From Kitasatospora gansuensis (GTDB lineage: Bacteria; Actinomycetota; Actinomycetes; Streptomycetales; Streptomycetaceae): 64,000 nt of DNA. Position numbers and translations under genes: made by a program. The notes below the pieces were generated by a model. That model saw nothing but the letters and a program-made list of their open reading frames with translations. It had not been told where the DNA came from and searched no databases. Of the stretch, positions 8,984-16,293 are shown piece after piece. Location: NCBI RefSeq assembly GCF_014203705.1, contig NZ_JACHJR010000001.1, positions 5,518,001 through 5,582,000 of the forward strand. Direction: 5' to 3'. Numbering within the stretch: position 1 is the first letter of the stretch; every line of letters starts with the position of its first letter.

Positions 8984-9805
8984 GTGAGCCTCGACACCAC
9001 GGCCGTCCTGCCGACCGTCACGCGGAGTTCGGCGGGCACCCTGGACGCCCGCGCGGTCTCGGCCTGGTTCGGCGACCGCAAGGTCCTGGAGCAGGTCTCG
9101 CTGCTGATGCCGGCCGGGCAGGTCACCGCGCTGATCGGCCCGTCCGGCTGCGGGAAGTCCACCTTCCTGCGGATCCTCAACCGGATGCACGAGCTGATCC
9201 CGAGCGCCGCGCTGGCCGGCGAGGTGCTGCTGGACGGCGCCGACATCTACGCCCCCGAGCGGCGGCTCACCACCGCCCGGCGGGACATCGGGATGGTCTT
9301 CCAGAAGCCCAACCCCTTCCCGGCAATGTCCATCTACGACAACGTGCTGGCCGGGCTCAAGCTCACCGGCGTCCGTGCCTCGCGGGCCGAGAAGGACCAC
9401 CTGGTCGAGGAGTGCCTGACCAAGGCCGGTCTGTGGAAGGAGGTGCAGGACCGCCTCCGGCAGCCGGGCGGCGCGCTCTCCGGCGGCCAGCAGCAGCGCC
9501 TCTGCATCGCCCGCTCGCTGGCGGTCCGGCCCAAGATCCTGCTGATGGACGAGCCCTGCTCGGCCCTCGACCCAACCTCCACCCGCCGGATCGAGCAGAC
9601 CATCCGGGAGCTGGTGGAGGAGGTCACCATCGTGATCGTCACCCACAACATGCAGCAGGCCCAGCGGGTCTCCGACCAGTGCGCGTTCTTCCTCGCCGAG
9701 CAGGGCACCTCGGGCGGCATCGTCGAGCACGGCCCGACCGACGCGATGTTCGGCGCCCCGGTGGACCAGCGGACCTCGGACTACGTGAACGGCCGGTTCG
9801 GCTAG
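8984..9805 (+). CDS. pstB: PstB-type phosphate ABC transporter ATPase
   Basis: This 273-residue ABC ATPase has Walker A GPSGCGKST, Q-loop VFQKPNPFP (the PstB-typical form), signature LSGGQQQR, Walker B ILLMDEPCSALDP and switch THNMQQAQRVSD. The PstB-specific NRMHELIP and the C-terminal MFGAPVD...YVNGRFG are present, so PstB family membership is secure. It starts with GTG after a GAGAGAGG-rich region. PstC and PstA permeases are not between it and the PstS-like genes, and they could lie upstream of the window. Its N-terminus is ~20 residues longer than usual. Energising phosphate uptake is the family role. In this locus the partners are unproven. Confidence 0.85.
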   Translation: MSLDTTAVLPTVTRSSAGTLDARAVSAWFGDRKVLEQVSLLMPAGQVTALIGPSGCGKSTFLRILNRMHELIPSAALAGEVLLDGADIYAPERRLTTARRDIGMVFQKPNPFPAMSIYDNVLAGLKLTGVRASRAEKDHLVEECLTKAGLWKEVQDRLRQPGGALSGGQQQRLCIARSLAVRPKILLMDEPCSALDPTSTRRIEQTIRELVEEVTIVIVTHNMQQAQRVSDQCAFFLAEQGTSGGIVEHGPTDAMFGAPVDQRTSDYVNGRFG

Positions 9806-9806
9806 C

Positions 9807-10175
9807 CGTGGCCGATTCTTCGGCTGCGGGCTGCGGGACGAGACCTTCCGCACCCTCGGGGTGACCCACCTGGTCGAGCACCTGGCGATGAGCACGCTGC
9901 CCCGGCTGCACCACGACCACAACGCCTCGGTCGACCTGGCGCTCACCCAGTTCACCTGCACCGGCCGCCCCGAGCAGGTGGTCGAGTTCCTGGCCAAGGT
10001 CTGCGCGGCGCTCGGCGCGATGCTGCTCGCCGTCCAGATCCTCCAGCAGCGGCTCACCGAGACCGTCCGCCACCGGCACGGACTCTCCAACGACGTCGGT
10101 GGCGGCGCCACCTTCGCCGGGCCCGGCGCGGGCGAGCGGACCATCTGCCTGGACGCCCGGGAGGGACAGGAGTAG
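9807..10175 (+). pseudogene. M16 (insulinase-like) metallopeptidase remnant with internal deletion
   Basis: An open frame immediately after pstB encodes FGCGLRDETFRTLGVTHLVEHLAM, the start of an M16 peptidase domain with its HxxEH zinc motif (HLVEH). It continues for ~50 residues (LTQFTCTGRPEQVVEFLAKVC), then switches at about codon 68 to ILQQRLTETVRHRHGLSNDVGGG, which belongs to the second half of M16 proteins (RLTExVRHxHGLxYxVG). Several hundred residues that normally lie between are missing, and there is no proper N-terminus or start. This is best read as a decayed gene with a large in-frame internal deletion. The conserved second-domain Tyr is Asn here. No function is expected, although a short product from GTG 9861 is possible. 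Confidence 0.7.
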
Positions 10176-10184
10176 CGGGTCGCC

Positions 10185-10211
10185 GAACTCCCGGCTGGTG
10201 GACGGGAGTTC
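10185..10211 (+). terminator. Intrinsic hairpin between convergent genes
   Basis: A 9-bp perfect stem (GAACTCCCG / CGGGAGTTC) with a 9-nt loop lies in the 66-nt gap between the M16 remnant and the convergent PPOX gene, so it can serve both directions. Confidence 0.6.
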
Positions 10212-10241
10212 CGGCCTCCGGCTTCCGGTCCGCCGACTGAC

Positions 10242-10640
10242 TCAGACCGCGAAGCGGAGCACCTTCGCCGGGGTCACCCGGATGATCAGCCGGACCTCGT
10301 CGGGCTCGGCCAGCGGCGGGTCGGTGCCCAGGTAGCGGTGCGACAGTTCGTACGGCAGCTGCCGGTCCGGGTCGGGGAGCAGCTCGGCGGTGCCGCGCAG
10401 CTCGACCGAGGAGTAGGGGTTGGCGAGGTCGTAGACCGAGACGCTGATCCGGGGGTCGCGGGCCAGGTTGCGGGCCTTCTGGCGGCCGGCGGTGGTGGAG
10501 AGCAGGACGGTGTCGCCCTCGCGCTTCAGCCACATCACCGAGGACTGCGGGCCGCCGTCCGGGTTCAGGGTGGTGACGGTGGCGAAGTTCCGGGCGTCCA
10601 GCAGGGCGCGGACCTCGGGGCCGAGGGTCGGGGTGCTCAT
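10242..10640 (-). CDS. PPOX-class F420-dependent oxidoreductase
   Basis: This 132-residue protein is a small split-barrel flavin/F420-binding protein of the pyridoxamine-phosphate-oxidase-like class. It has FATVTTLNPDGGPQSSVMWLKREGD, then a ribityl/phosphate-contact strand (ARNLARDPRISVSVYD), and a C-terminal RLIIRVTPAKVLRF. Length and motif order fit actinobacterial PPOX enzymes that reduce diverse substrates with F420H2. The substrate cannot be told. It starts 26 nt downstream of the MFS stop, so it is probably the last gene of a MarR - MFS - PPOX operon that may combine export and reductive detoxification of one compound. Confidence 0.8.
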   Translation of the reverse strand: MSTPTLGPEVRALLDARNFATVTTLNPDGGPQSSVMWLKREGDTVLLSTTAGRQKARNLARDPRISVSVYDLANPYSSVELRGTAELLPDPDRQLPYELSHRYLGTDPPLAEPDEVRLIIRVTPAKVLRFAV

Positions 10641-10665
10641 GGTGACGGCTCCTTGGGGGGTGAGT

Positions 10666-12102
10666 TCAGACCAGGGCGTGGACGGCGGCCGGGGCGTCGG
10701 CCCGGGCCGGGCGGCGCAGCAGGGTGGCGGCCAGGACGAAGGCCAGCACCAGCAGGCCGGTGCCGATCCCGAAGGCGAGCCGGAAGCCGTCGGTCAGGGC
10801 GGCCTGGGCTGACGCGCCGTCGGCCAGCAGGGTGTCGGCACGGCTGCCGGCCAGGGTGGCCAGCACGGCCACGCCGAGGGCGCCGCCGACCTGCTGGGTG
10901 GTGTTGAAGAGGCCGGAGGTGACCCCCGCGTCCTCGGGGCTCGCGTCGGCCATGGCGAGCGAGGTGAGGGCCGAGATGGCCAGGCCGAAGCCGCCCGCGA
11001 GCAACATGGTGGGGAGCAGGTGGACCGGGTAGGAGGCGTCCACCGGGAGCTGGGTCAGCAGGCCGATCGCGGCCACCAGCAGGGCCAATCCGCCGAGCAG
11101 CACGGCCCGTTCGCCGAACCGGGCGTTGAGCCGGGCGGACAGGAAGAGCGAGACCGCGCCGATGGTGAGGGCCGCCGGGAGCATCGCGAAGCCGGTGGCG
11201 GCGGCGCCGTAGCCGAGCACGTTCTGCAGGTAGAGCGCGATCAGCACCTGGAAGCCGAACAGGGCGGAGACCATCAGGATCTGCACCAGATTGGCCCCGG
11301 CGGTGGTGCGGGAGCGGAGCAGGCGGAGCGGCAGCAGCGGTTCGGCGGCCTGCCGCTGACGGAGCACGAAGCCGGTGAGCAGCAGGACGGCGACGGCGCC
11401 GAGCAGCAGGGCGAGCCGGCCGTGGCGGTCGATCGAGACGATCGCGTAGACGCCGGTCATCAGCCCGGCGGTGACCAGGGCGGCGCCGGGCAGGTCGAGG
11501 CCGCGGAGCGAGCGGGCCGGGCCGTCGGCGGCCAGCACCTTGAGCGAGAGCAGTACGGCGACCAGCCCGATCGGCAGGTTGACGAAGAAGATCCAGTGCC
11601 AGCCGACCGCTTCGGTCAGCACCCCGCCGAGCACCTGCCCGATCGAGGCCCCGGCCGCGCCGACGAAGCTGAACGCGCCGATCGCCCGGCCGCGCTCGCC
11701 CGGCTCCGGGAAGAGCGTGACGATCATGCCGAGGCTGACCGCGGAGGCCATCGCCCCGCCGATGCCCTGCAGGAACCGGGCGCCGATCAGGACTTCCTGA
11801 CTGCCCGCCACTCCGCAGAGCAGCGAGGCCGCGGTGAAGATCACCAGCCCGGCGACGAACATCCGGCGTCGGCCGAGCAGGTCACCGAGCCGGCCGGCCA
11901 GCAGCAGGAGCCCGCCGAAGGCGATCAGGTAGGCGTTGACCGTCCAGGTCAGGTCCTCGGGGGAGAAGGCCAGGTCGGCCTGGATGGCGGGCAGCGCCAC
12001 GGTCACGATGCTGCCGTCCAGGATGATCATCAGCATCCCGGCGCAGAGCACGGCGAGCGCGAACCAGCGTGCGCGGTCGGTGGATGGGGCGTGCGGGGTC
12101 AT
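10666..12102 (-). CDS. MFS multidrug efflux transporter, DHA2 type
   Basis: This 478-residue protein has ~14 predicted membrane helices. It carries MFS motif C/D1 in the first helices (LDGSIVTVALPAIQADL), the cytoplasmic loop-2 motif GRLGDLLGRRRMF (G-x-L-x-D-x-x-G-R-R), and WHWIFFVNLPIGL in helix 6, typical of EmrB/QacA-like drug:H+ antiporters. The MarR gene is directly upstream and a perfect palindrome lies in the 88-nt gap before this start, so drug-inducible expression is likely. The exported compound is not predictable. Confidence 0.88.
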   Translation of the reverse strand: MTPHAPSTDRARWFALAVLCAGMLMIILDGSIVTVALPAIQADLAFSPEDLTWTVNAYLIAFGGLLLLAGRLGDLLGRRRMFVAGLVIFTAASLLCGVAGSQEVLIGARFLQGIGGAMASAVSLGMIVTLFPEPGERGRAIGAFSFVGAAGASIGQVLGGVLTEAVGWHWIFFVNLPIGLVAVLLSLKVLAADGPARSLRGLDLPGAALVTAGLMTGVYAIVSIDRHGRLALLLGAVAVLLLTGFVLRQRQAAEPLLPLRLLRSRTTAGANLVQILMVSALFGFQVLIALYLQNVLGYGAAATGFAMLPAALTIGAVSLFLSARLNARFGERAVLLGGLALLVAAIGLLTQLPVDASYPVHLLPTMLLAGGFGLAISALTSLAMADASPEDAGVTSGLFNTTQQVGGALGVAVLATLAGSRADTLLADGASAQAALTDGFRLAFGIGTGLLVLAFVLAATLLRRPARADAPAAVHALV

Positions 12103-12142
12103 GGGGTCCCTCCCGTTCGGTGGCTACGGGTAGGACGCTATC

Positions 12143-12166
12143 AGATAGTCCCGTACGGGACTATCT
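12143..12166. promoter_or_regulatory. Perfect 24-bp palindromic operator
   Basis: The two arms are AGATAGTCCCGT and its exact reverse complement, with no spacer. The site lies 41 nt upstream of the MFS start, just after the marR-like stop codon. A partial further copy (CGCTATC) adjoins it at 12137. Length and position fit a dimeric MarR-type repressor controlling the MFS and PPOX genes. Confidence 0.75.
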
Positions 12167-12190
12167 TTTCTTGGATCGTCTTCTTCGGGG

Positions 12191-12673
12191 CTACCCACGC
12201 GCCCGCCGGGCCCGGCGGACCGGCCGGTCGCTCTCGACCGGCGTGGCGAGGTGCCCCTCCTGAAGGGTGGTCAGGGCGCGCAGCAGCGCGGCCCCGTCGG
12301 TGCCGGGCAGCGCGTCCAGTACGTCCTGGTGCACCCGGTCGACGATCTGCACGCCCGCGGCCACCGCCTCGGCGCCGCTCGGGGTGACCGAGATGATCCG
12401 GGCCCGCCGGTCGGTGCTGGACGGGCGGCGCTCGGCCAGGCCGAGGCGCTCCAGTTCGTCGACGGTGACCACCATGGTGGTCTTGTCCAGGTCGGCGATC
12501 TCGGCCAGCTGGATCTGGGTCCGCTCCGCCTCCTGTGCGTGCAGCAGCACGCAGAACCCGCGCGGGGTGATCTCCAGGCCGCTCTCGGCGAAGGCGGCCG
12601 ACATCCGGGTCGCCAGTACGTGACTGGTGTGGGCCAGCAGGCCGGACAGGTCCAGAACGGTTCGAGTGGTCAT
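12191..12673 (-). CDS. MarR-family transcriptional regulator
   Basis: This ~160-residue winged-helix repressor has the order helix-rich dimer region, ITPRGFCVLLHAQ, recognition segment IADLDKTTMVVTVDELERLGL, wing AERRPSSTDRRARIISVTPSGAEAV, and a C-terminal dimerisation helix. DRRAR in the wing is the MarR hallmark. ATG 12673 is chosen, and a GTG two codons upstream is possible. It reads into the MFS gene through an 88-nt gap that carries the palindrome, so it likely represses that gene and is released by a small ligand. Its own promoter carries no matching palindrome that I can see. Confidence 0.85.
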   Translation of the reverse strand: MTTRTVLDLSGLLAHTSHVLATRMSAAFAESGLEITPRGFCVLLHAQEAERTQIQLAEIADLDKTTMVVTVDELERLGLAERRPSSTDRRARIISVTPSGAEAVAAGVQIVDRVHQDVLDALPGTDGAALLRALTTLQEGHLATPVESDRPVRRARRARG

Positions 12674-12721
12674 ACCCACAGTCTACAAACTGCGGCAAGC
12701 TCCGGATTATCCGGAAGCGGA

Positions 12722-13006
12722 CTACTGCTGCGGATGCAGCGCCACGCCCTCGCGCAGCACCAGTGAGACCAGCTCGTGCTGCGAGTCGGTCAGCCGTGGG
12801 TCGGCGCAGTGCACCGTCCGCCCGTCCACTGTGATCGCGTAGTGGAAGCCGTCCGGCACCCCGTACGAGGGCGCGCGCAGGCCGCCCGCCACCGCCTCCC
12901 TGGCCAGCGCGTGCACATGGGGCGCGTCGGTTCGTTCGGCGGTGTCCAGCTCGGCTCGGAGGGGGTGGCCGGCCAGGCCGCCGGTCCGGGTCACCTGGAT
13001 ACGCAT
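12722..13006 (-). CDS. Emfourin-like small protein (putative M4 protease inhibitor)
   Basis: Start ATG 13006 gives MRIQVTRTGGLAG and a ~94-residue protein. The start IxVxRxGGxAG, the central HVHALAREA segment and YAITVDGRTV strands resemble emfourin, the inhibitor encoded beside protealysin-like M4 metallopeptidases. No M4 peptidase gene is in the window, so this would be an orphan copy. The first 7 codons of the longer frame are discarded because they lack family similarity. Assignment is by pattern only and could be wrong. The alternative is an uncharacterised small actinobacterial protein. Confidence 0.55.
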   Translation of the reverse strand: MRIQVTRTGGLAGHPLRAELDTAERTDAPHVHALAREAVAGGLRAPSYGVPDGFHYAITVDGRTVHCADPRLTDSQHELVSLVLREGVALHPQQ

Positions 13007-13191
13007 GGTTGCCAGTGTGCTACGCACCGCCGTCGGCGCGCTGCCGGTTTCGGTGAAAATGCCGTGCGGAGTCGGCGGGGGTTCCGGTCGGGCGAGCTGA
13101 CGGAACGTCAGTTCGAGCCCGTCTCACAGGGTGGAATGGTGGTGCGGCTCACTGTGGGTACGGAGTGGCCTGGGTTACGCTGGGACACATC

Positions 13192-13239
13192 ATGCGTTAC
13201 GGGCTGCTTCTTCTTAGCTGCCGCGGCGAGGGCCTGTAG
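13192..13239 (+). CDS. leuA leader peptide (attenuator)
   Basis: A 15-codon ORF encodes MRYGLLLLSCRGEGL, with four consecutive Leu codons (CTG CTT CTT CTT) and a fifth before the TAG stop. The CTT codons are rare in this GC-rich genome, so ribosome stalling would report leucyl-tRNA shortage. It ends 136 nt before leuA, and hairpin-forming sequence follows. Leu-rich leader peptides upstream of leuA are established in Streptomyces. A weak -10-like TACGCT at 13176 would place transcription start within a few bases of the ATG, so the leader may be almost leaderless. Confidence 0.88.
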   Translation: MRYGLLLLSCRGEGL

Positions 13240-13282
13240 ACCACTGAAGGCCGGCTCCCTCTCCGCGGGGGACTGTGCTGCA

Positions 13283-13298
13283 CCCGCACCGATGCGGG
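13283..13298 (+). promoter_or_regulatory. Hairpin of the leu attenuator region
   Basis: A 6-bp perfect stem (CCCGCA / TGCGGG) with a 4-nt loop lies 44 nt after the leader stop and ~78 nt before leuA. The surrounding GC-rich segments (CCGCGG in the leader, CTCCGCGGGGG after it, GGCCGGCTCC and GTCGGCCGAG) can form alternative pairings, as an attenuator requires. The exact terminator and antiterminator are not resolved. Confidence 0.45.
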
Positions 13299-13375
13299 GC
13301 AGTAGTCGGCCGAGTCGGGTGTCCATTCACCCCGACCAGCCCGCATATCGAGTTCGGAAGCCGAGAGTCTCCTCC

Positions 13376-15157
13376 ATGACTGAGCAGTCCTCCATCGCTC
13401 GCGCGTTCAACGACCGCCCCACCCCGATCACCGCCGCTGCCACCCCGCAGAAGCCGTCCGGCATGCCGTTCGAGCGCTACGTACCCTTCGGCACCGTGGA
13501 CCTGCCGGACCGGACCTGGCCGAGCAAGGTGATCACCCAGGCGCCGCGCTGGCTGTCCACCGACCTGCGGGACGGCAACCAGGCGCTGATCGACCCGATG
13601 TCGCCGGCCCGCAAGCGCAAGATGTTCGACCTGCTGGTCAAGCTGGGCTACAAGGAGATCGAGGTCGGCTTCCCGTCCTCCGGCGCCACCGACTTCGAGT
13701 TCGTCCGCTCGCTGATCAACGAGGGCGCGATCCCCGAGGACGTCACCATCTCGGTGCTGACCCAGGCCCGCGAGGACCTGATCGAGCGCACCGTGGAGTC
13801 CCTGGTCGGCGCCCCGCGCGCGACCGTCCACCTGTACAACGCCACCTCGCCGCTGTTCCGCCGGGTGGTCTTCAAGGGCAGCAAGGACGACATCAAGGCG
13901 ATCGCCGTGGACGGCACCCGCCTGGTGATGGAGTACGCCGAGAAGATCCTGCGGGACGACACCGTCTTCGGCTACGAGTACTCGCCGGAGATCTTCATCG
14001 ACACCGAGCTGGACTTCGCGCTGGACGTCTGCGAGTCGGTGATGGACGTCTGGCAGCCCGGCGAGGGCCGGGAGATCATCCTGAACCTGCCGACCACGGT
14101 CGAGCGCTCCACTCCGAACGTCTACGCCGACAAGATCGAGTGGATGTCGCGGAACCTGAGCCGCCGTGAGTTCATCGCGCTGTCCACCCACCCGCACAAC
14201 GACCGGGGCACCGGCGTGGCCTCCGCCGAGCTGGCCATCATGGCCGGGGCGGACCGGGTCGAGGGGTGCCTGTTCGGGCAGGGTGAGCGAACCGGCAACC
14301 TGGACCTGGTCAACGTCGGGATGAACCTGTTCTCGCAGGGCGTCGACCCGATGATCGACTTCTCCGACATCGACGAGATCCGCCGCACCGCCGAGTACTG
14401 CAACCAGATGCCGGTGCCGGAGCGCCACCCCTACGCCGGCGACCTGGTGTACACCTCCTTCTCCGGTTCGCACCAGGACGCGATCAAGAAGGGCTTCGAC
14501 GCCCTGGAGGCCGACGCCAAGGCGGCGGGCGTGCCGGTCGGCACGTACACCTGGGGCGTCCCGTACCTGCCGATCGACCCGAAGGACGTGGGGCGTTCGT
14601 ACGAGGCGGTCATCCGGGTCAACAGCCAGTCCGGCAAGGGCGGCATCGCCTACGTGCTGAAGAACGACCACAAGCTGGACCTGCCGCGCCGTCAGCAGAT
14701 CGAGTTCTCCCGGATCATCCAGGCCAAGACCGACGCCGAGGGCGGCGAGGTCACGCCGGCCGAGATCTGGAGCGTCTTCCAGGACGAGTACCTGCCCACT
14801 CCGGGCAACCCCTGGGGCCGGATCGCGCTGAGCGGCTCGCGCAGCCTGACCACCGAGGACGGCCGGGACGTGCTGTCCACCGAGGCCGTGCTGGACGGGC
14901 GACCGGTCACCCTGACCGGCACCGGCAACGGCCCGGTCTCCGCCTTCGTCAACGCGCTGGCCGGGATCGGCGTGGACGTCCGGGTGCTGGACTACGCCGA
15001 GCACGCGCTGAGCGAGGGCGGCGACGCCCAGGCCGCCGCGTACGTGGAGTGCGCGGTGGACGGCAAGGTGCTGTGGGGCGTCGGCATCGACGCCAACACC
15101 GTGCTGGCCTCGCTGAAGGCCGTGGTCAGCGCCGTCAACCGGGCGCAGCGCGCCTGA
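13376..15157 (+). CDS. leuA: 2-isopropylmalate synthase
   Basis: The enzyme condenses acetyl-CoA with 2-ketoisovalerate, the first committed step of leucine synthesis. ATG 13376 gives 593 residues, the long actinobacterial form beginning with a ~70-residue extension (MPFERYVPFGTVDLPDRTWP). The DRE-TIM signature is STDLRDGNQAL, the metal-binding HPHNDRGTGVASAE is present, and GCLFGQGERTGN lies near the active site. The C-terminal ~120 residues form the LeuA regulatory domain for leucine feedback. The open frame runs 600 nt further upstream, but that part covers the leader and the antisense emfourin-like gene and is not coding. Confidence 0.96.
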   Translation: MTEQSSIARAFNDRPTPITAAATPQKPSGMPFERYVPFGTVDLPDRTWPSKVITQAPRWLSTDLRDGNQALIDPMSPARKRKMFDLLVKLGYKEIEVGFPSSGATDFEFVRSLINEGAIPEDVTISVLTQAREDLIERTVESLVGAPRATVHLYNATSPLFRRVVFKGSKDDIKAIAVDGTRLVMEYAEKILRDDTVFGYEYSPEIFIDTELDFALDVCESVMDVWQPGEGREIILNLPTTVERSTPNVYADKIEWMSRNLSRREFIALSTHPHNDRGTGVASAELAIMAGADRVEGCLFGQGERTGNLDLVNVGMNLFSQGVDPMIDFSDIDEIRRTAEYCNQMPVPERHPYAGDLVYTSFSGSHQDAIKKGFDALEADAKAAGVPVGTYTWGVPYLPIDPKDVGRSYEAVIRVNSQSGKGGIAYVLKNDHKLDLPRRQQIEFSRIIQAKTDAEGGEVTPAEIWSVFQDEYLPTPGNPWGRIALSGSRSLTTEDGRDVLSTEAVLDGRPVTLTGTGNGPVSAFVNALAGIGVDVRVLDYAEHALSEGGDAQAAAYVECAVDGKVLWGVGIDANTVLASLKAVVSAVNRAQRA

Positions 15158-15162
15158 CCCTT

Positions 15163-15195
15163 CCTCAGGGGGCCGCCGTCGGCGGCCCCCTGAGG
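15163..15195 (+). terminator. leuA terminator
   Basis: A 15-bp perfect stem (CCTCAGGGGGCCGCC and its complement) with a 3-nt loop begins 6 nt after the leuA stop and is followed by CGTTTG. Confidence 0.85.
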
Positions 15196-15370
15196 CGTTT
15201 GCGGAATGTGTTCTGCGACACATTTTTACCCGTTCGGGGTGCTGACACCCGTGCGTAACCATGGCAGCATCGATCCACCGGAACCGGGGTCGGTGGGACG
15301 ACCGCGGAGTCCGGTCGCGTGACCTGCCCATTGTTGTGCAGGCCGCCTGCCATGTCTGGGGAGTGGCGCC

Positions 15371-16036
15371 GTGACAGGGTTGTGGGGTGTCCGCCCGCGC
15401 TGGCGGACTGATGTCCTCGGTGATTTCTTCTGTCCGGGCTGTGGCGGGGACCGCAACTACCGTCGGCAACACGGTCGGCGGTGGCTGCGGCTGCTCGGCA
15501 CCCCGGTCCTGCCCGTCGGCCCGGTCACCGGCTGCGTGCAGTGCACCTCCTGCCACCGCCGCTACGGCGTCGAGACCCTCGACCAACTCACCTGCGTCCG
15601 GCTGGCCGCGATGCTGCGGGACGCCCAGTACACCGTCGCGCTCGCCGTGCTCGCGGCCGGCGGCACCGGCAGCCGCTCGGCCCGGGACGCGGCCTGCGGC
15701 GTGATCCGCGAGGCCGGCTTCGAGGACTGCGGCGAGGCCCAGGTGCTGGCCGCGCTGGCCGCGCTCTCCGGGGTCGGCGGCGAGGCACCGCTCGACCTGG
15801 CCGGTGCCGGCAGCGGGCTGACCGTCGAACTGCACGCCGCGATCGAGCCGTTGGCCCCGCACCTGGCCCAGCCGGGCCGGGAGCGGCTGGTGCTCCAGGG
15901 CGCCTGGATCGCGCTGGCCGACGGGCGCTACCTCCCCCAGGAGCGCGCCGCCCTGGCGGCCGTCGGCCGCTGCCTCAAGCTCCCCGGCAGCCGGGTCGAC
16001 GAACTGCTGGAGGCAGCCACCAACGCCCCCCACTGA
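15371..16036 (+). CDS. TerB-family protein with N-terminal zinc ribbon
   Basis: This 221-residue protein has a GTG start. The N-terminal ~55 residues contain two Cys pairs (CPGC, CTSC), so a zinc ribbon is likely. The remaining ~150 residues form the all-helical TerB-like fold, with acidic/His metal-site patterns (AAMLRDAQYTVALAVLAAGG, ERLVLQGAWIALADGRYLPQERAALAAVG). TerB-like proteins are linked to tellurite and stress phenotypes, but many have no proven function. It stands alone between two terminators near recO. Confidence 0.75.
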   Translation: MTGLWGVRPRWRTDVLGDFFCPGCGGDRNYRRQHGRRWLRLLGTPVLPVGPVTGCVQCTSCHRRYGVETLDQLTCVRLAAMLRDAQYTVALAVLAAGGTGSRSARDAACGVIREAGFEDCGEAQVLAALAALSGVGGEAPLDLAGAGSGLTVELHAAIEPLAPHLAQPGRERLVLQGAWIALADGRYLPQERAALAAVGRCLKLPGSRVDELLEAATNAPH

Positions 16037-16080
16037 CCCCCACAGGCCGGGCCCGACTCCCCCCTCCGGGCCCGCCGTGA

Positions 16081-16119
16081 CCCGCACCCAAGTGGTCCCC
16101 CCACGAGACCGGGTGCGGG
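16081..16119 (+). terminator. Hairpin after the terB-like gene
   Basis: A 9-bp stem (CCCGCACCC / GGGTGCGGG) spans a 21-nt loop, 44 nt downstream of the stop codon. Confidence 0.5.
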
Positions 16120-16140
16120 GCCCACGGCTGTGTACGGGTC

Positions 16141-16242
16141 GCCTGCGGCGGGCTTTTTGGGCGGCAGGGGCGAGTTCGGCTCAGACAGCCCGCCGCAGGC
16201 GGCTTCTTTTTCGGCGGTCCCCCCTGAGCTCGCCGCAGGCGG
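16141..16242. repeat. Inverted and direct repeat cluster before recO
   Basis: GCCTGCGGCGGGCT at 16141-16154 is inverted exactly at 16187-16200. The core CGCCGCAGGCGG at 16191-16202 recurs directly at 16231-16242. Short T-runs follow the first two copies (CTTTTTGG and CTTCTTTTTC), so the arms may act as a bidirectional terminator. No gene lies in the 257-nt gap. Confidence 0.6.
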
Positions 16243-16293
16243 TTGCGGCTTGCCCTGGGCGGGCCTGTCGGTGGCGTACGGGACAATGGGGGC

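Noticed and set aside
11020..12387. 455-codon plus-strand frame opposite the MFS gene
   Set aside because: Gln/Gly/Asp/His-rich shadow of an MFS gene with clear motifs on the other strand.
12776..13375. Long N-terminal extension of leuA
   Set aside because: It runs antisense through the emfourin-like gene and over the leader peptide. LeuA similarity begins just after ATG 13376.
16141..16200. Terminal inverted repeats of an insertion sequence
   Set aside because: The arms are only 32 nt apart, with no transposase and no target duplication. Terminator or palindromic repeat is the simpler reading.
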